Assembly (NCBI GenBank): GCA_030490835.1
Contig: CM059971.1
Location: 72,372,224-72,436,223, forward strand
Direction: 5' to 3'
DNA length: 64,000 bases
DNA from: Annona cherimola
Lineage: Eukaryota > Streptophyta > Magnoliopsida > Magnoliales > Annonaceae
In this document: one piece after another, positions 25,641-36,442 of the stretch
How positions within the stretch are numbered: position 1 is the stretch's first letter
Layout: every line of letters begins with the position of its first letter
The notes under the pieces: model-generated
Databases searched by the model: none
Told to the model about the DNA's origin: nothing
Seen by the model: only the letters and a program-made list of their open reading frames with translations
Program-made: the position numbers and the translations under genes

Positions 25641-26743
25641 CATAAGATATATATAGTTATATTCATTTCATTCGGGCTGCCCTAAACCCCTTCCATTTTT
25701 CCAACCCTCGATCGCTGCCGCTGCCTCCATGCCTCGCTCGACATCTCTCTTCTCGGCGACGTCGATTGCTCTCTGCAACGAGACCGCAGGCTAGATCTGC
25801 CGTTGGAAGGTGCTTTCTCTTTTCATCTGGTATTCCAGATTTTTTACTCTGATAGGAGCAGAATTGTGGAGTCGATTACGTCTGTACATCCAAGTTTCGT
25901 TTTAGGAATATGCATTCTATGTTTGTTCTCTTTTCGCTTGATTGCTAAGACTCTACAAGGCCTCATTGGAAGGAATCTTGTGGAGGTTTGTAACATGTAC
26001 AGACCTGTCCCTGCAGCTTCCACCCGTGGTGGGATGCCCACCGACAGCATAGATTATGTCGTGACGCTTGATCAAGTTCCTCGGTGGAACGATGCAGACC
26101 AGAAATCTTCTTTGCTGTATGAGAGTGAGGATCCTTCATCCAACTCGTTTTTCTTTGATCCCTCACATCTGCTTCTGGAGCTGAGGGTGGTTTAGATGGG
26201 GTGGTATCGAGGTTTCCTGTTGACCATGAAATCAATTTAAAGATATATCTTTGGCGTGGTGACCCCTGGAATCTTGAGGTTGATGTTGTGGTTAACTCAA
26301 CGAATGAGGTGAGCCACCTCTAGTCCAAAGGTTATTTGAGCTACATGTAATTTGTAGCAGTAGTTTGTGAATGCTAGAAATTGGCTGGAGAGTTCTGTTC
26401 TCTATGGAGATTTACAGATTAGTTTGTGAAAGCATGCTTGGGTTTAATGGCTAATCTGATGCAGAAGACTAATCAGTATGGAATCCTTTTTTTTTTTAAT
26501 TGTAGAATTTGGATGAAGCTCACAGTAGCACAGGTTTGCATGTTGCTGCTGGACCGGGTCTTGCTGAAGAATGCGCAACACTGGTAAGTTTCACCTGTTG
26601 ATGTAATGTCTCTTGGTTCACTTTTATTATATGAGCAGCAGATGCATGTGTTTCATTACATTATTTGGGTATCACATTGATCTACAGGGTGGATGTAGAA
26701 CTGGAATGGCAAAAGTTACAAACGCTTATGATCTCCCAACTAG
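25641..26743 (+). pseudogene. GDAP2-like macro-domain gene, truncated and frameshifted 5' fragment
   Basis: Three exons are visible: coding start 25995 to 26308, then 26506-26583 and 26688-26743, all with GT-AG borders. The protein opens MYRPVPAASTRGG... VTLDQVPRWNDADQ and carries macro-domain blocks RFPVDHEINLKIYLWRGDPW, NLEVDVVVNSTNE, GLHVAAGPGLAEECATL and GGCRTGMAKVTNAYDLP. This is the N-terminal half of the plant GDAP2-like proteins (macro domain, then CRAL-TRIO/SEC14), which bind or process ADP-ribose species. Near 26160 the frame slips: from GATCCC (26157) the next codons no longer match the family, and the correct frame resumes at 26168, as if one C were lost; the original frame stops at 26193-26195. 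Nothing of the remaining macro domain or the CRAL-TRIO domain follows before repeats begin near 26940. Upstream, 25641-25994 resembles a 5' leader with a possible non-coding first part. Confidence 0.85.
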
Positions 26744-26939
26744 GTTGGTATTTGAATTCCCTTTTTACGCAATGTATTGAATTTTAAAAACGGGTACATT
26801 TTGCATTATCCTTTTAGTACGCTAATTGTGCTTCATGGAAGCAATGAGATAATTTGTACGTTCAGAAGTAATGGAATTTAGTTATGTAACTTCATGTTCA
26901 AAATCCAATTTAATCTAATCCACAGATTGAATATAATGA

Positions 26940-27128
26940 TGAATGGATGCATGACGTTTTTAGGAACCGATTTGGAACCGAACCGGAACCGACCCGCACC
27001 TGAAAAAATTGGGTAGGGTAGACTCCGGACCGACCCGGCCTAAAATAAGGTAGGGTAGACGTTTTTAAAAAATGAGTAAGGGTAGGTTCCATCCCTACCC
27101 GGGGGTACCCGGACCGACTTGCACCCCT
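26940..27128. repeat. GGAACCGACCCG / GGGTAGGGTA dispersed repeat
   Basis: Alternating ACCGAACCGGAACCGACCC and GGGTAGGGTAGAC words, ending GGACCGACTTGCACCCCTAA where the truncated 5' LTR begins. Similar stretches lie near 23670-23800, 25588-25637 and 35880-36110. Confidence 0.6.
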
Positions 27129-27906
27129 AAAGTCCAACCCTTCAAGTGGCCCAAGGCCCATGATCCCACATCAAGCTCAAGCTCATGGACCAAGTCCATA
27201 ACCCCAAGTGGCCCAAAGCCCACTCCAACACCTATAAAAGGAGGTGCATCCCCCCTCCTCAAGACACTTGGAGAGGCATCCCAGAGGGGAGGACGGGAGT
27301 TTGCAGCAACATCCCGGTGTCCCGGTTTTCCCGCTCTACGAGCTCCAAGCTTTTCTTCCACGCCCCCTTTTCTATCTCTCCCATTCTCTCAAGTCTTTCA
27401 TTTTCCCCCTTTCATGTCTTGTAAACCGCCTCGGGTTGGCAGATTTTGCCATATTTGCTTCAATTCGAAGGCCAGAACCCGGACTCTGTACGACTAGTGT
27501 CTTATTTCATTAAACAGGGGTTGATCTCCCTTTAAAGATCAGTGGCGACTCCGTTTTTTCTTTATTTTTGCGTGCGTGTTTGAGTTAACGCCCGGGCAAG
27601 GTGGGTGCACGCGGGTCCACAAATTCCAGCATAATACGTTGTTGTTATGTTGTCGGATTTGTGACTTGATCTGTGTATGGAAAGTCCCGTCTTAGCCATT
27701 ATGCCGCCGAATCCACGAAAAAATGCCCATATGTCAAACTACCTAAAAACTGCTAATCCTAACACATTTTATTCCATGTGAATACAGGAAAATCGAGCCC
27801 ACGCTGCTGTCTCGGAGGCGTTGAAAACCCATCCGGCACAGCCCTGATTTTCAAGGCGAGGAGAAACTATTCCGAGCTCATCGTAGTGCTCGCGGCAGGT
27901 GCTACA
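27129..27906 (+). repeat. 5' LTR (truncated at its left end)
   Basis: Matches the last ~777 bases of the 3' LTR. Contains a TATA box (CACCTATAAAAGGAGG near 27230) and ends GGTGCTACA. The left border falls at AAGTCCAACCC, where unrelated GGACCGACTT repeat DNA abuts. Confidence 0.88.
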
Positions 27907-27907
27907 G

Positions 27908-27930
27908 CTTGGCGACTCCACTGGGGACGG
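27908..27930 (+). promoter_or_regulatory. Primer-binding-site-like sequence
   Basis: CTTGGCGACTCCACTGGGGA directly after the 5' LTR end. TGGCGACTCnnCTGGGGA is a common primer-binding region in plant gypsy elements; the tRNA involved was not determined. Confidence 0.65.
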
Positions 27931-28289
27931 CGTTGCTGGTCTACATCAGACACAAGGGGGACAGAAACCTGAAGATCGGAGCTTCTTCATCGCTGAACAG
28001 CGAGTTGCAGATGCATTTCCGTCTTCCGGTAGCGAGTTCTAGCATTTCTGCCCAAATCACGCAGAAACCTGATAAGTTTTTAGGTCCAGAGGCGTTCAGC
28101 TCATAAACTAGAAAGAGCTCGTAAATGGGGTAAACCATCGCATATTAACTCGTAACTGTCCAGACATATAAAATGAGCCTAAAGGAACGACCTCCAGCAA
28201 ATACGAAATCGACTAATACTAAGTAAAAATACGGCATAAAAATTACGCCTTTTTCATAACCTGGGTATTTTCTGGTCACACTTTCAGAA

Positions 28290-28437
28290 ACGCTTCAAGC
28301 AAACTGGTCTTCCCTCCAGAAACTCTTCAAGTGAACTGGTCATTCTTCCAAAAACGTTTCAAGAGAACTGGTCCTGTTTTCATAAATGCTTCAAGCGAAC
28401 TGGTCACTTTTCCAGAGGTGCCTCAGGCAAACAGAAC
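28290..28437. repeat. 32-bp minisatellite, about 4.6 units
   Basis: Units start at 28290, 28322, 28354, 28386 and 28418, each beginning with a variant of ACGCTTCAAGCAAACTGGTC. It sits in the leader between primer site and gag. Confidence 0.9.
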
Positions 28438-28566
28438 CCGCAAATCCCGAACATTTTTATGCGTGGAACTTAAAACAAACCCGCGAATCCCGAACACTTT
28501 TACGGGTGGAACTTAAAACAAACTTGCGAATCCCAAACATTTTTACGTGTGGAACTTAGAACAAAT
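28438..28566. repeat. 43-bp minisatellite, three units
   Basis: Units start at 28438, 28481 and 28524. Each holds CGCGAATCCCGAACA, TTTTTACGGGTGGAACTT and AAAACAAA, or close variants. It abuts the 32-bp array directly. Confidence 0.9.
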
Positions 28567-28751
28567 AAAATTTGCAAAGAACACAAAAGGATCTGGATTT
28601 GCAAGCATCCATCCAAAGGTTGATCTCTTTATTATTTGTTTACAAGTGCTAACCATTTTCATTGATTGCTCAGGTTTTCACCATAGCTTGAAGGGAGAAC
28701 AGGTCGGTCACAGATCGAAGCCCCATTGTTATCAGATCGAGAGCAGCTAGG

Positions 28752-29612
28752 ATGGAGTCCGAGCAATCCTCACTGCATGAAGAACGGGATCACCAACTCG
28801 AACAATCCATTGAAGCTTATATGGCGGCCATGGACAAGAGGATGCAAAAGTTGGAAGAAACCCTGTCAAACATGAGGCAACCTCTAATTGGTGGCCAGAA
28901 TACGGCTACACCACCATTTTGTTCTCAAAACCCGAACACGGAACAAGACGGAAGACTTCAACAATCTTCCCACAAATCACGGAATGATCACTATAAAGAA
29001 GAGGAGTTGGTCTTAGAACAAGGCCGTAATGAAATCCAAGACCTCAAGAACTAACTTCAGAACGAACTAAAAAAAATGGATGAGCAAATCCGACAACATC
29101 AAGGGGAGGGCTTACCCTCGGCCAAAATCGAAGACTTATGCCCATTCCCCGACACCAAGCTACCCGAGAAGTTCGAGATACCGGCTCTACTCGCGTATGA
29201 AGGAGACTCATGCCCGAGGGCTCATCTCAAAGCCTTTTGTGGCATCCTATACCCTTTGGTGAAAAGCGAAGAAGTCTTGATTAGGCTATTCCAACATAGC
29301 CTAAAGAAGGACGCCTTGGAGTGGTACACATCACTGGATTGTTGGTTGATCAAAACATGGGAGCAACTCTCCTTGGCCTTCATGGACCGCTTCTCTTACA
29401 AGCCAAACATGGCTCCCAAAAGGGCCGATCTCGAAGCGCTAAAACAAAAAGGGGATGAAACATTCTCCGAGTACGTGGCTAGATGGCGGGCATTGGCGGC
29501 AAAAATAAAGAGTGTGTTGCCTTTGAATGAGCAAATCTTCATAATCATCAACTCAGTACACCCGAGCATCTCGGGATACCTCATCTCTCACCCTTATGTC
29601 AACTTCACTTAA
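28752..29612 (+). pseudogene. Retrotransposon gag, broken by an in-frame stop
   Basis: One reading frame from ATG 28752 runs to TAA 29610-29612, with an internal TAA at 29052-29054. The N-terminal part is acidic and coiled (QSIEAYMAAMDKRMQKLEE). The C-terminal part is a Retrotrans_gag domain: LIRLFQHSLKKDALEWYTSL, TWEQLSLAFMDRFSYKP, RADLEALKQKGDETFSEYVA, RWRALAAKI. Gag forms the particle that packages element RNA. After 29612 the frame continues briefly (LLQARDQVEAGIRHDTF) with stops. No zinc knuckle was seen. Confidence 0.88.
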
Positions 29613-32345
29613 CTCCTCCAAGCCAGGGACCAAGTGGAGGCAGGAATCAGACATGACACCTTCTCCCATGGCCACAACAAGGAAATGTAATTCATCTTGA
29701 ACATGCAAGACAGACATCTCAAATAGCTGACAACGGCATGGAAGTCAATTTTGTCAAGGGTAATGCCAAAACCTTTGACCCTTCTATTTTCATAAAGTCC
29801 AACCTCATAATGCTCCTATCATTTTACAAGGCTGAAATGCCAACTCTGTTGTCCTTAAAAGAAAACATGTTGAGCCTATTATTTTATTGGGAAAACCTGT
29901 CAAGTCTATGCAAGAGAATCCTATTTTGCATAAATCCCCTGTTGTTCAAAGAACATCCTCCAATACTTTTCCTATAAGCCCGAGAACTCCTCCCAAGATA
30001 GCAAGTCAACCAACTTTGCCTCACTTCTCCCCAGAAAATGTCTTCATTCCAGTCAACCAACCAACATGCCCGTAGTCTAAAAATACAGAAGAAAACCTCA
30101 AAGCCCTATATACCTCCTAGCATCCATCTAAAACAGTCGTGCCCGATCACAGAAGGTGAAACATTAATCTTATCGACAAAGCAGACAAATACCTCAGAAA
30201 AGGAAGTGCTAGCCAAAGAGCACAAATTTCAAAAAATTCCTGCACAAGAAAAGCCAAACGGAAAAGACCATCTGTAAGTCACAAATGAATTTATCCCTCA
30301 CACAGACAATCAAGTAGAGGCATCTAAAAAGCCTCAACAAACCATTATCAACACAGGCAATGTCGAAAAATTCGAACAGCCAACAAGGTTAGCCCCGGAA
30401 GTCACAAAATGCGCAGGGCACACAACCATCATCAATCAATCCACAGTCACAAATACATCTTCGTCAACACATCCACAAGGGATATTTCAAAATGGCTACC
30501 AGACGGTCTTTCCATTAAGCTTGGTAGGAAAAATGTCAACAACCAGTGAAGACAATATTTCACAGGAGGCAATAAGCATACAAAAAACAAAGGGTTGGGG
30601 GCATGCCAGAGAAGCATGGGGGCAACCTATCAAAGCCGCATGCCAGAGAAACATTAAGTTCAAGCGGCAAAGGAAAAATTACAAACAAAGGCTGAAGGGA
30701 AAAATGTGGAGAAAATACGTTTATATCATCCCGAAGCATGGGGGCAGACAGTTTTGAAGAAAAAGGACACAAACTACTTTTATATCATGTTCCATCCTAC
30801 ATCAAACAAAGTTTGGGACCCAGGAGGCAAAGCTACATGAGGAAAGGGACGACATCCGCCTTTCTACACTCTCTATGAAAATGGGGGCAATTCATAACTG
30901 CTGAACTGCTGTTGCTAGAAACAAGCCTCGGCGACCTAAAAAGTTTCAGGGTCCCACAGCGCCGCTGGCAAAGCAAATTTTCAAACACCCGTAGCCTTGA
31001 AGGACAAGTGTAGAAAGCATGGTGAAGAGATTTTGAGCTGGACGAATGAGAAAATCGCGTAAAATCTGGGAAGTACGGCACACACCCACAAAATCCGGAT
31101 TTCAGCAGGCGAATCGCTGAAATCAAGGAGGACGCCGATAGACCTGGAAAGTTTTTAGGTCTATATATATAATGGATACACAGCGGCCCTATGCAGAATT
31201 CTCAATGGCCTACGACCTACAAAGGATTAAAACATCCCAAGATACATCAAAGACAAGAGCTTTACAAGATTAATGCCCTGCAGAAGCAAAAATCACATAC
31301 ATGCATCCAAAGTAAAGGACGAGAAGGTCTTCCAAACAAATGAGCCGGTATTCACACGACTTTACATCAAAAAAATGGGCATCCAAACATTTGGATTTAC
31401 AAAAAATACAATTTGGCCAAAAAGGAAAAAGATGAAGAAAAGTCTTCAATGCATCCCACCGGCAGCCCTAGCCCGAGCAAGAACGTCACCACCCGGAGCC
31501 GCATGACGACCGTCAGAGAAGAAATCTGGAGCCCAAGCGGTGCACCCATACTTTGTGTACCACAGATCATAACTCTCTTTTGGAATAGGGGGCACTTGCA
31601 ATAAGATCGTACATCCACCGAGCATTCCCTCCACAGCATTTGCAATAGGATCGAGCATTCACTAAGCATAGGGGCAACCATAAAACTATCACACGGCTAC
31701 AAAAGAAGGCAGTTACTCAGTCAAGCATGAGCAATTTGAAAAAAGAAGAAGTCATCATGGTAATCATATCAAGCAAAAACAAGTTTACAAAAGGAGAGAA
31801 TGTCATATAAACTACCGGTATCCTTGTACTCCACAATTGGCAACAGAAATCAAGGCTTTTCACCTACTCATCATCAAGCAAAGGTTATATAAAATACCGG
31901 CAACTGGCAAATAGCGCATAACAACCGACAAATAAAAGAGGAATGACAGCATACAAGGGAGTACCTGCTAAACCAAACAATGGCCAGCCACACCGCAAGG
32001 TCCGACAAAAACAAGCAAAACAACCAGAACCAATGACCAAGCACTGACTCGTGGCGTTTCAGCAATAAGCCTCCCAAGCTAAAAAGAAACAGAAGCTTGA
32101 TTAAACAAGGAAAGGGCGAAAGGACGGAGCAACTCCAATGCTAAAGCAATTGCCTCTAACACGGCTGCTCCAGCCACCAGCGCAGCAATTACAAACATGA
32201 CAGCAATGGGAAGAATAAGATAGCGCAAAATCTCTCCCTTTTTTTCTATCCGCACATCTCCAAAACCCCATGATGAGGTAGCCGTCTCCACAGTTAAGGC
32301 AAATGTCAGTCAGCAAAGAACAGGAGCTCTAAAAAAATAAAAAAA

Positions 32346-32377
<32 letters not shown>

Positions 32378-33777
32378 AAAAAGGGAAAAGGGAGGAGATA
32401 CCTACCGATCAATAGCAGCAACTCTAATGAATGCCGGTGATTTCCTCACCATCTGACCAAGTGCTCACCGGCGCTATCAAACATTCGGCTCACCCAAATC
32501 GCACCTGCTAGCACCTGTAGTCACCCAACATTGTTGTCATTAACACTGGTCGCAAGAGAAGAACAAAGCAAAAGAAAGGGAAGAAGAGAGTGTCGCTCAG
32601 CACAGCAACCGATGGCCACTGCCCGGTCAGGCCTGGAACAACGTCAGTAAAAAGCAGAGATGATTGCCGATGGACCCCCGAATCACCCAGGTAGCGGTAC
32701 TAAATTACCCAACAAAAATCGCACAGCCGCTCCACACCGGTAAACAACCAAAAAGATAGCACCGACATATGATCGGTAACAAAGAAAAAAAAGAGTCTTA
32801 CTGTAGCAACTGGAGGAAAAGAAGAAGGCGACCGGGGCAGCAGCAGCGGTGGCTGCGGAAAATAAAGGGGGGCAGCGGCAAGCAAATCCCTAGCAACAGC
32901 AATGGCAGTAGCCGAAGCGGAAGACGACCGACGGCAACGGCAAGGGTGGCAGCAACGCAGCCCTAACCCAACCCGCGGTGGCGATCCCGGCGGTAGCGAC
33001 AGCAATATGGTGTCGGAAACAGAGAAGACAGCGGCAGCTACCCATCCCAAACAATCAGCGACGGTGGCAACCAACAGCAACAGTGGCAACGACGGTAACT
33101 GGTAACAACCATAGGCGGCCGCGAGCCCACGGCAATGACAACAGCGCCCCTTCATGACCCCGATAATGGCGACAGCGGTTGTCGACCACCGAAGAGGAAA
33201 AATACGGCAGCAATAAGTGGCGCAATCCAATCGTCGTCGAAGAAGAGAAACGGCAGCATGACAGCAGCAATGGCAACCACATAGCAGCAGCGGCGACAAC
33301 GATTTCAGCAGCAGTAGTAGCCAGAGGAGAAGGAGAAGGAGACGGCTCGAGCAGCGGTGGCGACCAGTACGAAAATAGAAAGAAAATTCGAAGAATAGGG
33401 CCCCCACTGGAGACCCTAAAATTTAGTAAAATGGCAGAAAGCTCCCCGCCATCTCCAAAAATTGCGAAATCACCCGGATTCAAGACTAGTGCGAAATAAG
33501 CCAGCAAGTCCACAATTTTTCAAAAAGGACCACTCTCCCAAAAGAAACTTCGTGAGTTCGCAGAAATTGCGAAGTGACCCAAAAAAACAAAAAAACAAAA
33601 AGAAAAAGAAAAAAAAAGAAAAAAAAGAAAGAGAAAAAAAAACACAAAAACAAAACAAAAAAAAGAGAGAAAAAAAGAGAAAAAAATAAGAAGAAAAGAG
33701 TGTTTAGGTTAATGCCAAAAGGAGTGTCCAACACTTTGCCATTCACCGTCAAGACGCCTCTGGCAAAATGGGGTAGC
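29613..33777 (+). other. Internal region of the LTR element without recognised coding domains
   Basis: Open frames are short or biased. The stretch 32800-33340 is rich in GCAGCAG/GGCGAC words and gives long frames on both strands by composition alone. 33580-33700 is a very A-rich tract and 32354-32378 an (AG)n run. No YVDD-type reverse transcriptase, RNase H, protease or integrase motif was found by eye. Confidence 0.65.
33761..33777 (+). promoter_or_regulatory. Polypurine-tract-like site
   Basis: GCAAAATGGGG with a short TAGC spacer directly precedes the TGTTGACACC start of the 3' LTR, as expected for plus-strand priming. A few pyrimidines interrupt it. Confidence 0.5.
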
Positions 33778-34914
33778 TGTTGACACCCCACCATTGGGCC
33801 CAAAGTAAAACAAGATCCAAGCCTAAGCAAATTCAAGGCAAAAGGAAGTTCAAGCAAGCTAAGCGGGCTCTTCCGAACTCAGCCCACGGGAGCGAAGCTC
33901 CACCAAGCCTCAAAGCAAACTTTTCAACAAACCACATCCGGCCCACAAGAGCGAAGCTCCTACAGGCCACCTCAACGGGCTCCACAATGCAGCCCAGACG
34001 CAGCAAACGGGTTTAGCCAAGCTCTAGCCCGTCAAATCCAGTCCACCAAGCCTCGGAAGCATGCTTCCCTACAACTTTGGGCCTCTACAACGGCCCACCC
34101 AAAGCAACGAGCTTAGCCAAGCTCAAGCCTATGGACCAAGTCCAACCCTTCAAGTGGCCCAAGGCCCATGATCCCACCTCAAGCTCAAGCCCATGGACTA
34201 AATCCATGACCCCAAGTGGCCAAAAGCCCACTCCAACACCTATTAAAGGAGGTGCACCCCCCTCCTCAAGACACTTGGAGAGGTATCCCAGAGGGGAGGA
34301 CTGGAGTCTGCAGCAACATCCCAGCGTCCCGATTTTCCCGCTCTACGAGCTCCAAGCTTTTCTTCCACGACCCCCATTTTCTATCTCTCTCATTCTCTCA
34401 AGTCTTTCATTTTCCCCCTTTCACGCCGTGTAAACCGCCTCGCATTGGCAGATTTTGTCATATTTGCTTCAATCCGAAGGCCGGAACCCGGACTCTGTAC
34501 GACTAGTGCTTTATTTCATTAAACAGGGACTGATCTCCCTTTAAAGATCAGTGGCGACTCTGTTTTTTTTTTTTTTGCGTGCGTGTTTAAGTTAACGCCC
34601 CGGCAAGGTGGGTGCACGCGGATCCACGAATTCCAGCATAATACGCTGTCGTTATGCTGCCGGATTTGTGACTTGATCCGTGTATGGAAAGCCCCGTCTT
34701 AGCCGTTATGCCGCCGAATCCACGAGAAAACGCCCATATGTCAAACTACCTAAAAACCGCTAATCCTAACACGTTTTACTCCATGTGAATACAGGAAAAT
34801 CGAGCCCACACTGCTGTCTCGGAGGCATTGAAAACCCATCCGACACGGCCCAGATTTTCAAGGCAAGGAGAAACTATTCCGAGCCCATTGTAGCGCTCGC
34901 GGCGGGGTGCTACA
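33778..34914 (+). repeat. 3' LTR
   Basis: 1137 bp from TGTTGACACCCCACC to GGGGTGCTACA (TG...CA ends). Contains the region shared with the 5' LTR, with a TATA-like CACCTATTAAAGGAGG near 34239. Confidence 0.85.
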
Positions 34915-35119
34915 GTACATATTACCAATTTCAAAGCAAGAGAAATTGGAGTTGGACGGGCACAGGTTCATGAGAGCAATACTTTATATGACCAGAAAGA
35001 AAATGAAAATAGGAGAAGGGGTTGCCGAGCTGAGAGCCCAGCTGCCCAAGACGCTAGGGATGACCGGCATCTACACCGAGCTGTTGACAAGCAAGGAAGC
35101 TGGAGAGACCAACAATTGA
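34915..35119 (+). CDS. Unrecognised C-terminal coding fragment beside the 3' LTR
   Basis: An open frame from the LTR edge to TGA at 35117-35119 with normal protein composition: ILPISKQEKLELDGHRFMRA, ILYMTRKKMKIGEGVAELRA, QLPKTLGMTGIYTELLTSKE, AGETNN. It looks like the last exon of a cellular gene, mixed charged and helical, with no membrane segment. The bases CTACAG at the LTR junction could serve as a splice acceptor. I do not recognise the family; it does not match the missing end of the GDAP2-like gene on the other side of the retroelement as I remember it. It could be a captured gene fragment, a gene cut by the LTR element, or a chance frame. Confidence 0.45.
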
Positions 35120-35473
35120 GGAAAAGTTTCGGAAATGCAATTTTTTTATGGAAGGGAAATGCAATTTTTTTTATGAAAATGTGATTTAAAGGTTGAGCTT
35201 GAGAGAAAAAAATGCAATGGCGGCAAAAATGGGGAAAGGTAGGCGTGAACTCGCAACCTCACGGGATGCATTTTTGAGCTTTCTTTTTATTCTGCTGCGA
35301 CTTGATTAAACTGCAGCAAACCCATTTTTCCGGTCTAACAGCGGGTAGCACGGTTCATACGGTTTGATGGTAAATAACAGGACCGTCTGCAATCGAACTG
35401 GACTGGAGGCCGGCTCTCGGTCAGATTGGTCGAACTGGCCAGTCTGATCCGGTTCTGACAACTCTGATACGCA
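35120..35473. other. Intergenic DNA, no gene seen
   Basis: Contains two near-identical AAATGCAATTTTTTT words and an ACCGGTCTGAnCCGGTTCTGA-like stretch near 35400-35460. Confidence 0.4.
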
Positions 35474-35715
35474 CTAAAACGTTTCAATCTAAAAATTTTC
35501 ACTCTTTATGACTATCATATTTTTTAATTATTTTTTTACATTTTCTTATACAATTACCCTTCTTTAAATTATTTTTACGCTACTACTCATACAATTAACC
35601 TATCAATTTTAACTTTATTCTTATTAGTTCTTATCATTACCCCTCTCATATCACATCATTTTCTCTAATTTCAAAAACTTTATACTAAAATTTTTATCAC
35701 TTCTTAAACACACCC
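35474..35715 (-). mobile_element. Tourist-like MITE, degraded
   Basis: Reverse orientation. Retains AACGTTTCAATCTAAAA, CCTATCAATTTTAACTTTAT, TCATATCACATCATTTT and the AAACACACCC end; the left end is decayed. Confidence 0.75.
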
Positions 35716-35879
35716 AAAATATATTTTTAAAATACAAATACAATTAATTTATCCATCATTTGATATATTCAATAAATGCATTTTAAAATTATATTATTAT
35801 CATATTAATTATGAGTTTTTAAGTGAAAATTATAGTAGGATTATGATCTTTAAATATAATATGAAGACCAATATAAAGA

Positions 35880-36110
35880 ACCGATTTATAACCCGAACTA
35901 GAACTAAACCAACCCTTAAAAAAAAAAAAAGTATGGCAAGTCTACAGCTGACAAACTAAACCCTACGACGGACTTTTTTTTTTTTTTTTTTTTTTTGGAT
36001 GGGAAATCCTACAACAGACTTGACCCAAAATAAGATAGGGTAAGATAGGGTAAGAGTTCTTGAAAATAAGATAATTGTAGAATCAACACCGAACTAGACC
36101 TATCCAACCT
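35880..36110. repeat. ACCGATTT / GATAGGGTAAGAT dispersed repeat
   Basis: AAGAACCGATTTATAACCCG, an A-run, a T-run and tandem AAGATAGGGT words. Related by eye to 26940-27128 and 23670-23800. It lies about 330 bases downstream of the DPL1 stop. Confidence 0.45.
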
Positions 36111-36442
36111 AAGTTATGCAAACATAGCCATCAGCTACATATTTGGGTTTTTACAAAGAAGACGGTAAAAGAAGTTAAGAACGCATGAACACAAAATATT
36201 GTAAGACAAGCACACTAAATAATACATTACGATATTGTACAAATGGTTTATCACATTGCTGCATATGATAAGAACACAACAATTTAGTCCCAGAAAATGG
36301 AACCCGGCAGATGGACAAAGAATTCTTCTTTTAAGCTATTAATGTGCTTGCAAATGCTGTTCAGGTAATCTTATCAAAGGCCTCCACTGAACAGAAGAAT
36401 CCCACAATCCTGTGTAGAAAGTCTCCTTAAAGCTATGAAACG

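Larger units (their letters stand above)
27129..34914 (+). mobile_element. Gypsy-type LTR retrotransposon, 5'-truncated, no visible pol
   Basis: Direct repeats 27129-27906 and about 34137-34914 are nearly collinear. The 3' copy continues left to 33778, so the 5' LTR has lost about 360 bases. Order inside: primer-binding-like site, two minisatellites, a broken gag, about 4 kb without reverse transcriptase, protease or integrase motifs, then a purine-rich tract (GCAAAATGGGG) before the 3' LTR. Over roughly 170 compared bases of the LTRs I counted about 14 mismatches, so the insertion is not recent. A gag-bearing element without pol points to a non-autonomous derivative or to an internally deleted gypsy element. 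No target duplication can be read because the left end is missing. Confidence 0.85.

Noticed and set aside
28290..28566. CRISPR-like array
   Set aside because: The units are contiguous, diverged tandem repeats without unique spacers, in a plant retroelement.
32700..33513. Long open frames on both strands (up to 235 codons)
   Set aside because: They come from GCAGCAG/GGCGAC-rich composition inside the retroelement; their translations are Ser/Leu/Cys- or Gly/Ser-rich with no domain.
25995..35119. One gene split by the LTR element, joining the macro-domain fragment to the frame at 34915
   Set aside because: The frame at 34915 does not resemble the CRAL-TRIO end of GDAP2-like proteins, and the left LTR border is truncated against other repeats.
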